Source: Acanthamoeba castellanii str. Neff
Taxonomy: Eukaryota > Discosea > Longamoebia > Acanthamoebidae
NCBI RefSeq assembly: GCF_000313135.1
Contig: NW_004457260.1
Span: 173,735-237,734, forward strand
Reading direction: 5' to 3'
DNA length: 64,000 bases
Below the pieces are notes generated by a model, which saw only the letters and a program-made list of their open reading frames with translations, did not search any database and was not told the DNA's origin. Of the stretch, positions 10,175 to 20,865 are shown one piece after another; the first letter of the stretch is position 1, and the number at the start of each line of letters is the position of its first letter. The translations under genes and the position numbers were made by a program.

Positions 10175-11789
10175 TAGTAAAAAAAGTACACCATCATTAA
10201 CACACAATTGACACCACCACCATGGTGGTGCAAACAAGGAAAGACTCGCCCAGTTAAGTGGCTCACTAGTCTATCCATCTTTTCTTCACTCAATCAAATT
10301 GGGGTGAGTGTTGAGTGGGTTGGAGGTTTTGGGGAATTGTGTTCATCCAGGCCAAGTAACAGACCAAGCACCTCATTACTGTTGCCATCAGGGCAGCTGT
10401 GAATCTGCCTGCTGGTGCTGGTGTGCACAGGCATCACAGGCTTAGATGCCCATCACAGGACCAGGGTCATCCACCACCTATGGCCTCAACTTCAGGTGTG
10501 CCTGCCTGCTTGGTGTTGGTGATGGCTGCATTGTCAGCTTTTATATCACACCTGCACTACAACTTGGCTTGTTTCTGGATTTTGGGTTTCTCTGTGATGA
10601 AGGGTGACTTCTCTCTACAGCAGAAAGTGGCAAAACTGACAAGGAACAGCATGTATCTGCTGGTGGTGGAGCAGGAGAAGGAGTGGACCCCACCATCATG
10701 CACAAAGAGTGTGGTGGCCATGCTCAATGTGATGGCTGTCATTTGGTCAATGTGCTCTCAAGGAGAACAGGTGCAGAAACCTCATCCCATGGGTGAAACT
10801 GACCTTCTGCTGGTTCACTCCTCAATGTGTACCATCCACACAAAGCAAAAGAGCTGGATTAAGGCATGAAGGGGGAATTTGTGTAAGTTCATTCTCTTGA
10901 GTGGTGAAGGTCTTGACCACCAAATGGATGAGGAACATCAACTGGCACATGATTTGTGCATTGTGCACTGGGCACTACTGCTCATGCTGGCCTTTGGCTA
11001 TAGCAAGTAGTGACAACCAGGGTCCACCTGACCAGCAACAATGCAGCACTCAGAGACAGCACTGCATCTGATCCATGTTGATGAGCGCAGTGGAGAGTGG
11101 CGTGTGATCAAGGAGCTGCGTTGGAGCTGCTCAGCGCCATGTGGTTGTCAGTGGTCTTGGTAAGTGCAACATCTGTGTCACTGGTGTTGACTGGCAGCTC
11201 ATGTGGCGCCTGCCTGCTGTGTTGTTGTCGTCATCAGTGTTGGCAGCTGTGGTGATGGTGAAGACAGAGGAGGAGAGTGAGTGGCATCAGGTGCTGGCCA
11301 TGTACTGGAAGGTGATGGTGTGGAACGTGTGGACGTGGGCGCTCTTGTGTGTGTTCAACATGAGTGAGGACATCCATGACTGGCACACCCTCACCTACTG
11401 TGTGCTCCAGCTGTGTGGTGACAAGCTGTGCTGTGTCACCCAGAACTGCTGGTACTCTTCTCTGCTCCTCCCCCTGCTGTTTGCTTCAATTCTGCACAGC
11501 TCTGACATTGTGTTGTGTGTGTTGTGTGTTGTGTTGTGATTTGTGTGTCATGTGTAGTGGCAGTGTGGGGTGTGGGCGATGGAGCGCTTTTTGATAAGAA
11601 AGCAGGCTGGGGTCAGCTAGTGGCAAGTGAATAAAGTGAAGTTTATGTGATGATGGTGCAAACAGGAGCTGGAGGGAGTGTGGAGTGGAGGCTGCAGTGG
11701 ATTGTGTTATGGGTCAAGCTGGGGGGAGTGATGTCAGGAGAGCAGAGAATCATGACCAAGGTTGAGGTGCATGCACCTCAGTCACTTGC
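10175..11789. other. CpG-depleted stretch without a recognisable gene
   Basis: There is no CG dinucleotide at all from 10,249 to 11,085 (837 bases), and CG is rare on to about 12,480, although neighbouring exons carry many per line. TG and CA are in excess. Open frames occur (10,399-10,869; 11,141-11,539) but their translations are not recognisable and lack a domain signature. This is the pattern left by long-term cytosine methylation and deamination of a silenced sequence. I see no terminal repeats or transposase motif. Confidence 0.6.
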
Positions 11790-12231
11790 TCACTGACACC
11801 TGTTGGGGAGTTGGATGGGAGGGCACACACCCTTGGGTGAGAAGACTGCCTGACTGGCCACTGGATTGCAATCAACCCAGAAGCCAAGCTGCTCCACATA
11901 TAAGCCACCCAAGCACTTGTTGTGGCAGAACTGTTTGGCGGCCTGGCCGTCATCAATGATGACCTTGTTGGTGGAGTGGGGCATGAACTGCTGGATGGGC
12001 TGCCACCTGCCATTGACCTTCTTCTTGCAACTGTGGCAGCAGCAGATCCCTTTGACTTCCTCCCCTGGTGGGCACCCACCCTTCTTTCCGCCAGCCGCAC
12101 TGTAGGGGAAGTGTAGAGTGTCCACACATCAGCATCAACCACATGCACACTGCACACACACACACACACACCATGTACCTCAAAGCAATCATCATGGTGG
12201 TGAACAACAGAATTGTGACGAGCTGCTTCAT
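11790..12231 (-). CDS. Small secreted cysteine-rich protein
   Basis: Two exons on the minus strand, 12231-12179 and 12099-11790, joined in phase across a GTACAT...CTACAG intron (120 residues). Exon 1 is a signal peptide (MKQLVTILLFTTMMIALR). The mature part has ten cysteines, including a CCC triplet followed by HSC, and a conserved-looking core (FCHNKCLGGLYVEQLGFWVDC). Extracellular, probably disulphide-bonded; no family is recognised. It lies inside the CpG-depleted block, yet its frame, signal peptide and splice sites are intact. That suggests either a recent or selected gene in silenced surroundings, or one with naturally low CpG. Confidence 0.6.
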
Positions 12232-13513
12232 GCTGATGATGGATTGTTCAGTTGTAGGTGGTGAAGAGAGTTGTGGCTGTTGTTGGCTTGCTTTGTTGTG
12301 CAGTTGGTTTGATGTGTTTGGCCAGCTGGGCTCCTCCTTAAATCCTCACCTGTTGTGGCTGGTTGCCTAAGTTGCCACACTTGCAAAGCATTGGTTGGTT
12401 GTGCCACACAACTGTGCACTACAAATGTGTAATGCTACCCATCAGCAACCACAGGTGGCCCGTTCACAGCCACAAGACAAAATTGGTGAAATAGAACTAG
12501 GTGCACTGCCAGGATGGTAGATGGGAAAGTGATGATTTTGCGCGCCTTGACGCTCAATTCCACCCTTTTCCCACCTTTTTGGGTGACCTGGAGCTGGACC
12601 AGCTTGCCTTGATGGACGAAAGATGGAACGTTCTGTCTTCAAGTCTGCCTTGGGGGCACCTTGGTGGATGGAAGATGAACATGTTCCATCTTCATGTCCA
12701 CCTTGAGTACACTTAGAGGTGGATGTGACGTGGATCCGCTCTGCAAGGTGGTCAACCACCTCAAGTCCACCAGAGAGGTGGAAAACATGTGATCTTTTTT
12801 CTCACCGGAGCAAGCTGTGGTGTCAAGGAGTTGGAAGGTATCAAGACTTGAAGTGAGTAGTGGGCGTCATGGCTTATACCCCTGCGCAAACTCATGCAGG
12901 TGATCGCAGCTGTAACCTGAGCACTGTTCACTAGCCCATTCCTTACCGCCGCTTTTTCTAGGTTTGTGTGCGTGTCGTGCGATCGTGTGTGCTGTGTGAC
13001 AGAAAATTGACACCGGCGGTGGTGGTGCTGCTGGAGCGTGGCACAGCACAGACCGCCAGTGGCCCTGCGCTGCCCCTGCCCGCCCATCGCAGGCCACAAC
13101 CCAAGCTGCGACGCCCGCTACTCACTTCAGCATCGATGGTGCGCTTGTTGGCACTCACGATTTGACTTCAAATTTTTTTCGAACCGGGATTCCGAGAATT
13201 CCACCTCGAACCGAGATTTCGCCCTTCCGCCAGTTACGGTGTCCGGAAAAAACAGGGCAACCATCCTCAAAAATTTCTGGCATGTGCCCTTTGGACTTTG
13301 CGCCAAATCCGCGCTGCTCCGCCCAATTTGCCTCGCCCCTGACGTAGCCATCATCACGTGAATTCTGGTGCGCATGCTCCTCCCTTTTACCCACCTGCGC
13401 AACCATTGTCATGTGTGAGGATGGATGATGATGGAGGCTGGTACATGTTTTGTAGAATCACAATGACTAATTTCCATGTGAATGGTGCAGCAACTGAGCA
13501 TCATCATCATCAA
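12232..13513. other. Intergenic or relic DNA with tandem imperfect palindromes
   Basis: From 12,232 to about 12,480 the sequence remains CpG-poor and non-coding. At 12,611-12,652 and 12,663-12,705 lie two diverged copies of a ~43-base imperfect palindrome rich in GGTGGA/TCCACC; further CCACC/GGTGG motifs follow to 12,780. On the minus strand near 13,100-13,160 a short frame (SANKRTIDAE followed by a GTGAGT donor-like site) hints at an exon, but I found no start codon or partner. Nothing else is supported. Confidence 0.4.
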
Positions 13514-13910
13514 GGAGGAACCAATACATCGCAGGGCAAGGCCCAGCTCATCAGCCAATTGATCTATGAGGGCCAGAACATCACCATCTCCAACAACAGC
13601 ACTATGATCATGAAGCTGCTGGACGTCATGCACCCTGCCGCTCACACAGGTTGATATCACTTGATCACAGGACAAAGAGGTACTCACCCATTTTCTCTTC
13701 TCCATGCGGCCTAATCAATTGGTTCCTTCATTTTGATCAGCCTCATGCGAATCCATTTGATTGCCTGGTAGGAGATGTGCACCATGCTTCTCATACGCTG
13801 GTTTCAAGCAGCAGCCCAAGAAGATCCCCAACCCCAAGATCTTGCTGCTCAACCTTGAGCTTGAGCTGAAGGCCAAGGACAACGCTGAGCTCAGGATTGA
13901 GGATCCCACC
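13514..13910 (+). pseudogene. Relic of chaperonin CCT eta subunit
   Basis: Two fragments match CCT subunit eta. 13,514-13,651 encodes GTNTSQGKAQLISQ...KLLDVMHPAAHT, equivalent to the N-terminal region before and around the ATP site. 13,791-13,910 encodes [20 protein letters not shown] and then [21 protein letters not shown], which lies roughly 150 or more residues further on in intact CCT-eta. Only about 140 bases separate them, so most of the equatorial/intermediate region is gone. In the first piece the usual ISNDG(A/T)TI nucleotide-binding stretch reads ISNNSTMI, losing the Asp-Gly. CCT folds actin and tubulin; this copy cannot be functional, so a complete gene must exist elsewhere. Confidence 0.75.
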
Positions 13911-13961
13911 GTATGCTAGCCTCCCTCTAGTCTCCTCAGTTGCAGCCAGCGCTTACTTCAG

Positions 13962-15082
13962 ATCAAGTTGGAGATTGACCTGCTCAAGACATGCAACAGC
14001 GTGATGGGTCCTGTGTGCTACTTTGGACATGTTGTGATCCTGTCTGGCCCGCTGACCGACCGCCACGACCCGCAGATCGAGCACTACATCGCCCTTGAGC
14101 TCATGGAGTGCAACCTCAAGGAGCTTGTCCAGTCGTGGCACTCGCAGGGCATGCTCAGCGGCCGGCCCACCCACTTTCTCACCTGCCAGGTCAGTCCTAC
14201 TTCTTGCCTTCATTTCCTGGCCCTTTGAGTACTGTGCAGTGGTGTGCTGACGATGTGACGCTGCGCAGTACGCTGTGGGATCGGTGCTGCGCACTCTGGA
14301 CGACCTCTGGCGGGGCCATGGCGGTCTCGTGCATTGCGACATCAAGGTACCTTACAACTTTTGCCGCACGCTCGGCACGCACACAGCAACGCAGAGCAAG
14401 TCCTTACGCCATGTAACGTGCCTGGGTGTTGCATAAAAAAGCCGGAGAATATTCTGGTCGACACCATGACGCAGATCAAGCTCATCGACTTCGGCATCGC
14501 CAAAGAGCTCAGCAGCAACACCACCGCTAACACCACGGGCGTCCTTTCCGGTACGGCCACACGCACACACACACACACACGACGCACGCACGCACGCACG
14601 CACCACCGCACACACACACACACCACACACGATGCACGCACCACCGCACACACGACACACATCGCGCCACTTAATCAACGCCACCTGCACACATAGGGAC
14701 CTACATGTACGCGGCGCCGGAGCAGTTGCTGGGAAAGCGCGCGGTGCTGACCAGCGACCTGTTCTCGCTGGGCCTGGTGCTGTTCTACCTCCTGACGGGC
14801 GAGGAGAACTGGCCGCCGGGCGGCTGTTCGATCGGCCGCGCCTGGCCGAGGTCATCCCGTGGCCGCACAAGCTCGCCGCCACGCGCCACCTGCTCGAGAA
14901 CCTGCTCATGGCCGACCCGCACACCCGTGCCTGGTACGACCCGAGCCTCGAGCGCAAGAAGCAGTGCCACGAGAACATCCTGCGCCACCCGTTCTTCTGG
15001 AACGACCGCCAGGCCACCAACTTCCTCGTCGCGCTGGGCAACCTCCGCAGCTACGACTTCCCCGACGAACTCAGATCATCGT
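13962..15082 (+). pseudogene. 5'-truncated, frameshifted IRE1/RNase L-like protein kinase
   Basis: Exons at about 13962-14190, 14269-14346, 14442-14550 and 14697-15082 join in phase. They encode a kinase C-lobe with HCDIKPENILVD (HCD, so a non-RD kinase), IDFGIAKE and AAPEQLLGK, then HLLENLLMADPHTRAW and HPFFWNDRQATNFLVALGNL. The last motif is the start of the KEN ribonuclease domain found after the kinase in IRE1 and RNase L. The N-lobe (glycine loop and VAIK lysine) is not found upstream, where the CCT-eta relic lies instead. Near 14,820 the frame shifts by one base (NWPPG in one frame, RLFDRPRLAEV in the next). After ~45 KEN residues a stop occurs at 15,080-15,082. It could be a live gene with sequencing errors; decay seems likelier. 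Confidence 0.65.
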
Positions 15083-15582
15083 GAAGTCGGGTGCCAATAT
15101 ATCGAGGGCGACCAGCGGCGACGACCAGCGACCAGTACTAGCGAGAGCGACCAGCGGCGACTACCAACAACGATGGCGAGCAAGGCCGACCAGCGGCGGG
15201 CACCAGCGAGGAGCAGGACCATCATCGAGCCGACCACGGCGACTAAGACCAGCGGCGACGACCAGCGACGGGCACTAGGGAGCCCGACCAGCGGCGAGAA
15301 GGGGAGGAAGAACAAAGAAGGTGGGTGTGGTGAAAAGGTGGGTTCTTTTTAAAACAAAACACGACAAGTTGCAAGGTGGACTTTGGTGACCTCAATGTGC
15401 TGGCTTTTGGTGGTTTTTTCCGTCTGCGGGAAGGTGGGAAAAAGAATGCTTTTTCCCACCTACCGTCCCGGCAGTGTGGGATTCGAACCAGCACACACCT
15501 CAAGTTGGGTCCCGTTGGCAGTGCTATTTTGTTTTTAAACCAGTAATAAGAATGTCGATGTGGTGGTGCAAACGACTTATTA
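15083..15582. repeat. Degenerate GACCAGCGGCG repeat and 3' spacer
   Basis: Between about 15,110 and 15,300 the word GACCAGCGGCG recurs five times with related GACCAGCGAC units, coding DQRR-like repeats in one frame. It begins just after the premature stop of the kinase relic and may be a repeat expansion in its former 3' region. From 15,340 to 15,582 I see nothing coding. A box-B-like GATTCGAACC at ~15,481 on the minus strand has no tRNA around it. Confidence 0.5.
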
Positions 15583-16745
15583 TCACTTAGAGTACTTCTT
15601 CTGTTGGTAGTACAGCACAGCAAAGTCCACGCTCGCTTTACAGCCAAACAGACGACACGAAGCCGATCCCACCTTCCCGCGCTGGATCTTGCTTGTCAAC
15701 GAAGCCGACTCGCGCAGGGTAGATTCCTCGAAAGCCGCACCCACTTCTTCAAGAAGCTCGTCTTCAGCACTATCCACATCGTCAAACTCTTGCCAGATCT
15801 TATTCCCGTCCGCGTCTAGCCAGGGGCATCCTTCCTTGGTCGGTTGGAAGCAACCGCTCAGCTTCTCGGCGACGTAAAAAGATGAATTGCGGTTCCAAGA
15901 GACCCCCAACAGCAGCACCTTGCTTCCCGGCAAGGCCGACATCTTCCCCAAGGGTGAGGTGGTGGAGTCGAACGGGTAGTCCAGTGCGTGGTCCTCTGTC
16001 AGCTGGAAAAAAAAATAGGCCACAGAAATGATGAGTGAAGACCGGGTGAGATGAGCGAACACAGGAACGGCGGGGGAGAGTACGTAGCGAGCGTGTTTGC
16101 CCCAAGCTGTCAACGAAGCCTGTGGATGGCCTGATCGGTGCGTGCCCGGCCACGAACGAAAACACTCCGCGATGCGGCCCATCCCAAACGTTGGCGTGAA
16201 GAGCGGGTTGAAGAGAGGCATCTCCCTGCGGATAGTGTCGTGCCAGTCGCGAGGTGCTGGTGGGGCACTCCAGTTGGCCGGGTCTGAATACACATAGGTG
16301 AATGATGGCATCATGATTGTCCCCTGCCAATGTTGTGCGTGTGGAAAAAGGTGAGACATGGACTAGCAAGCTTCTGGGTGATGATGGTAGTACCTCAGGG
16401 CCTACCACGTCCATGAGTGCCTGTATTACACCCACCTCCCCACCACACAACTATATATATAAACGCCAGATGTCAGATGTCATGTAACATTTCGGGGCAG
16501 TAGGCCGCACTCACCCAGCCAATGGATGACATGGAAGAGTGGACCACAACAGCGTCGCCCTCACACAATCCCAGAGCTCTCAGGTTAGCTGCTACAGAGG
16601 ACCGGCATCGTGGCGCAGGCGTGGCTGCCATCACGCGCCCTTCGCTGTCCCCGAAGTTAGACGCCGCCTTCTCCATTCCTCTCCACTGGTGATCTGATAG
16701 TAAGTCCTCAGCAAACCTGTCTTGTTTCTGGCGAGTTGTAGCCAC
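15583..16745 (-). CDS. Aminoglycoside 3-N-acetyltransferase (AAC(3)/YokD) family protein
   Basis: Four exons on the minus strand: 16745-16515, 16450-16394, 16323-16084, 16002-15583; all join in phase and give 315 residues (bacterial family members are usually ~270-290). Family landmarks in order: VVVHSSMSSIGW, LCGGEVGVIQALMDVVGPEG, TIMMPSFTYVYSDPANW, FGMGRIAECFRSWPG, RSGHPQASLTAWGKHAR, DHALDYPF, and VLLLGVSWNRNSSFYVAE. These enzymes transfer acetyl from acetyl-CoA to the 3-amino group of aminoglycosides, though many homologues have other or unknown amine substrates. No signal peptide, so probably cytosolic. The start is uncertain: ATG 16745 gives an N-terminal extension, while internal Met at 16676 or 16631 would give a bacterial-sized protein. 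Introns show it is a genuine eukaryotic gene, not contamination; ancestry by transfer from bacteria is inferred. Confidence 0.88.
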
Positions 16746-16834
16746 ACCCCAGAAATGTTAAAGAAGGGGTTAAGCGAAGCCGAGCTCTTCGAATTTTGAG
16801 AGGCAAATCTCAACCTGGTCGTGGTAGAAGAAGA

Positions 16835-19730
16835 TCACTGGAGGGAGCACTTGGAGTCAGCGGTCATGCCGCCAAAGCGCGGGCGCGTGTCGGCGCCAAA
16901 GTCGACCAGGTGGATGAACCCGCCCCGGTCCCCGCACACCAGCGACCGGTCGTCGGCCTGGAAGCACCACACCTTGCTGCCCAGGTCGATCTTGCACCTG
17001 GCCAATTGGCTGCTCTTGTCCTTCGAACACCCAATGTCCCACACTTTGATGATTCCTGCACTCGAGAACCAACATCAGTCGGCCTGCACCACGACACACA
17101 CGACACACACGACACACACACGCACCTGACTTGCTGGCAGACACGAGCTTGCTGTTGTCAAAGTAGAGCCCGCACACGGGCGAGAGGCCATGTATGAAGC
17201 TCGTGATGTGGCCCGGGTTCTTGTTGGAACCCACCGTCGTCGCACCGGCCAACGACGACAGGCCGCCGCCTCCCGGCGAGGCCGCTGAGGTGGCGAGATA
17301 GGAGGTGGCGGCCGGTGGGGAGGATGACGACGAGAACAGGGCCGACGAAGAAGACGAGCTGGAGGGGTAGGTCGCGAGCGAGGCCAACGGTGGCGACGAG
17401 GACAGCCGCGGGGAGCCCATCGAAGGCGGAGACGGTGATGAAGAAGAAGTTGATGATGAAGGTGAGGGTGACGTTGTCGATGAGGTTGATGACGAGGCGG
17501 GGGCGAATGCCAAGGGCGTCATGGCGGCGGAGGAGACGACGCGCAGGTCCCAGAAGGCGCAGTCGCCGTCGGAGTCGCCGGTGGCGAGGAGGTGCGTGCC
17601 GGTCTTGAGCTTGAGCACCTCGAATCGGCCCATCTGCGTGGGGATCTTGTAGGAGAACTGCGGCTCGCTCGTACGCATGTCCTGATGGCACACACACACA
17701 CCACACACCACACGCACCGCACACCACACACACACCACACACGGGAATGAGATTGTCGATGAGGTCATCATGGGTGGAGGAGTGAAGGAGCGAAAGAGGA
17801 GGTACCCAGCAGTAGAGGGCCTTGCCGCCGCAGCTGATCAGCACGTTGTCCTCCCACGACGCGTCGAACGAGAACACGCCGTAGGAATTCGAATCATATC
17901 TGAGCCGCGGCGTAGGTTGGTGTGAGGCCAAAGGCCTCAGACGGCGACAGAATTTGTGTTGTTTTCAATTGCTTGGGTGACTACAGACCTGACGGTGTGC
18001 TTGCAGGCCTCGATGTCGGTGAGCACCACCTCTTTGCCCATGCGACTTCGCGCCAGGACCGACTGCGCCCATGTGGTTTTGTGAGTGTGAACGAACAGAG
18101 AACAGAGGTAGCGCGTGTGTGCATGTGCGTGGGCGTGGGCGTGCGTTGAAGGTGTAGCCGTACGTTCTCGTGGAGGATGATGCCGTTGATTCCACCGTCG
18201 AGCACCTTGGCAAAGTTGTGTGCGATCGCTCCGTCTCGCCACACGATCACACTAAAAGGTGATGAAAACAAAGAGCGGGGTGAGATACACACTTGCACGC
18301 ACTCGTAGGGGGGGGGGCGAAATCGCCACCTTTCGTCGTGGCTGCCCGACACGATCACGTTGCCGTCGTAGTCAACACACCACACCACCGACTGATGTCC
18401 CTTCAGCGTGTCCTGTATGAATGAACGTAGTCGAGAGTCGTACGTGTTGTGTGTGAGCGCTTCGCACTCTGCGCAGACGACGCGAGACGAGACGACACGG
18501 AACCACGGTACCGTGCATTCGAGCTGCGGCTTAGCCGTGAGCGAGAGCCCGAGATTCCTGATCTTGGAATTGCGAAACGACGAGAACAGGCTGCCTGTGC
18601 GAACCCAGAAGAGGACCGACCACCCAGGGTGCACGTTAGTCGACACAAGAATGCGGCGCAGAGCTCAGCCTTATTGGTACCAGGCGAATTGGAGAAGAAA
18701 AACGAAGAGTCGCTGTCGTCCCCGGCCGGCTCCGGCGGCGCGGCAACGGCCACCGGCTGCCAAACTACATGTTGTCGACACAACACACCACCACCACCAC
18801 ACACACGGCACGCACACACACCACCGCACACGCGCATACGCACACGAGGGGTTGATAGCGTTGTGAGGCGTCGGCGCGGGAATGTGCGACGGGAGGGGAA
18901 GCGGTACCGCGGACGGTGTGGTCGTCGGAGCAGGTGACGAGGGTGGCGGGGGCCGAGGAGGAGGGCGAGGCCACGAACTTGAGGCCGTTCACCGAAGAGC
19001 CCGGGTGGGCCAGAAAGCTCTGACGCGTCCACTCGCCCTTGAACCATCGCTGCTCCAGGAAGTACTGCCCATTGGAACCGCACGACACACACGGCACACG
19101 CACGGCACACACATGGCACGCGCTCACAACGTCAGTTTCTGGAACTGCATGGGCGTGCGTACGACACTGAGTACTTTGTGTTTGAAGGCGTCCTTGATGG
19201 ACGGGCCGTCGGTGTCGTCGTCGGCGTCCTCCTTGAGGACCTCCTCGGCGGGCCGCCCGATCACCTCCAGGAAGTTGGGCAGCAGCGGGTTGGCCTCCCA
19301 CTTGGCGCAGTACAGCTGCGATGCAGTGTCGCGATGGAGGAGAAGAGCGCGTGTGAGTCGTCCACGCACATACACAGCACAGCACACAGGCCACGCTGCG
19401 ACGGCTGGAGGCGCACCAGCTTCCAGATGGCATTGGATGCGAGCAGCGAGTAGAAACGCTTGCTAACACGCGACACTGAGGAGGAAGACGAGAGAGAATG
19501 TCAAAAAGATGAAACAACGTCGAATGGTGGGAAATGAAGATTTCCTGAGAGCAAAATGCTGGCGATCAGACGATGAGGAGCATGAGGGTGGGTTGGGTAC
19601 CGCTGGCCACCTCCTTGACGTCGCGCAGGTGGGTGAGGATGAGAAATAGGATCTCTTGGGGCAGTTCATCCAGATGACATGCTACTTCCGACACGACATC
19701 GGTGCGAACGTCTTCTCCTGCAGCCTCCAT
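16835..19730 (-). CDS. F-box and WD40-repeat protein
   Basis: Starts at ATG 19730 on the minus strand. Exon 1 (19730-19601) encodes LDELPQEILFLILTHLRDVK, the F-box, completed by exon 2 (from 19475: VSRVSKRFYSLLASNAIWK). Further exons carry WD40 blades: SVNGLKFVASP...LVTCSDDHTVR, KGHQSVVWCVDYDGNVIVSGSHD, VIVWRDGAIAH, DNVLISCGGKALYCWV, LLATGDSDGDCAFWDL, VCGLYFDNSKLVSASKSG, and KVWDIGCSKDKSSQ with SLVCGDRGGFIHLVDFG, ending at 16835. A ~90-residue Ser/Pro-rich insert (about 17,230-17,520) splits one blade. F-box proteins link to SKP1 in SCF ubiquitin ligases and WD40 propellers usually bind the substrate. Most introns contain CA/TG runs. The gene lies head-to-tail with the AAC(3) gene, ~90 bases apart. 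Confidence 0.85.
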
Positions 19731-19894
19731 CTCTCTTCACTCTCCCGAGCTGCACCGTTGGCCTTTTCCACTTATTTCTTTTAGAAAGACAATTTATTTG
19801 ATTTGCTGAATTGACAGACGCAGCGAAGGAGCCACAAGACGAAAAACACATTCGCTGGAGAAGGAGAGGGGCGCCAACAACAGACATACACAAA

Positions 19895-20865
19895 ATGGAA
19901 GTGGATCCTCCGGAATTGAGTGAGAATGGATCTACATCGACAGTATCTACCAGCAGCGGGGCAGACAGGGCGAATGCCCGCCTAAATGCTCTTGAGGAGA
20001 TTGAGAAAGCACTGCCCGGGACGTTCCCCGAGGACGTCCACTCGATTGCCAAGATCCTCCGATCAAGCGGCGTGAGCGACTGCGAGCCCGCTGTGGTAAA
20101 TCCTCGTCTTCCTTAATTTAATTACATTTAGAGGGGGGGAGCGTTCATTTTGCATCGCATATCCTTCAAATCGCTCCCCTTTTTGTGCAACCTTTGCCTA
20201 TGTTCCATCTTCTTTGATTCTCCTTGTGCTCTATGTAAGCTCGCATCTGAACCCCTTCCTCTCGATGCCCTATAACGTAGGTCAATCAGCTGTTGGAGTT
20301 CATGCATCGGTACGTCTGCGAAGTGCTCGCCGACTCTCTGCTCTTCTGTGAGCACGCCGGACGACGGGACGCCATTCAGGCCGACGACGTGCAGCTGGCC
20401 ATCAAGTACCGCGTGGACCACGCCTTCTCGGCCTTCTCACAACCGCCCTCGATCGACTTCCTGCGCGAGATGGCGCAGGACATCAACATCATCCGCCTGC
20501 CGCCCATCAACAAGCGATTCGGCGTCATGCTGCCGCCCGACCACTTCTGCCTCAACGAGACCAACTACCAGGTGGTCGTGTCCAAGAAGGGCACCGCGCC
20601 CGCCACATCCACGTCATCGAGTAGCTCTTCAACAGCACCGACGTCTGGCAGTGGTGGTAGCGGCTCGTCGTCATCGTCATCATCAGAGCCCGCGTCGGCG
20701 CCCATGGAGGACTCGTCGGCGGCCTTCCTCGAGGAGATCGCGAGGATGACTGCACCCAGGCCCAAGCCACCAAGTCGAGTGCAGTTCCCCGTGAGCCTAT
20801 CGAGCACCATCACCTCCATGTCGTCCGGCCTTCCCTCTGCCCTGCCTCTCAACTTCAACACATAG
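19895..20865 (+). CDS. TAF9: TAF9, TFIID/SAGA histone-fold subunit
   Basis: Two exons, 19895-20095 and 20281-20865, 261 residues. The histone fold spans the splice: PEDVHSIAKILRSSGVSDCEPAV, then VNQLLEFMHRYVCEVLADSL and AIQADDVQLAIKYRVD. The conserved TAF9 region after the fold follows (FLREMAQDINIIRLPPI, FGVMLPPDHFCLNETNYQVV). The C-terminus is Ser/Pro-rich and low complexity. TAF9 pairs with TAF6 in TFIID and in SAGA-type coactivators in the nucleus. I chose ATG 19895 because the open frame upstream has no ATG. Confidence 0.93.

Noticed and set aside
10399..11539. Two open frames of 156 and 132 codons on the plus strand
   Set aside because: No recognisable motif, no signal peptide or splice partners. 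The scarcity of CpG and the TG/CA excess bias codons and leave frames open; I treat them as non-coding relics.
15470..15530. Box-B-like GATTCGAACC on the minus strand, suggesting a tRNA
   Set aside because: The T stem pairs at only three of five positions, and no acceptor stem, D arm or anticodon arm can be drawn around it.
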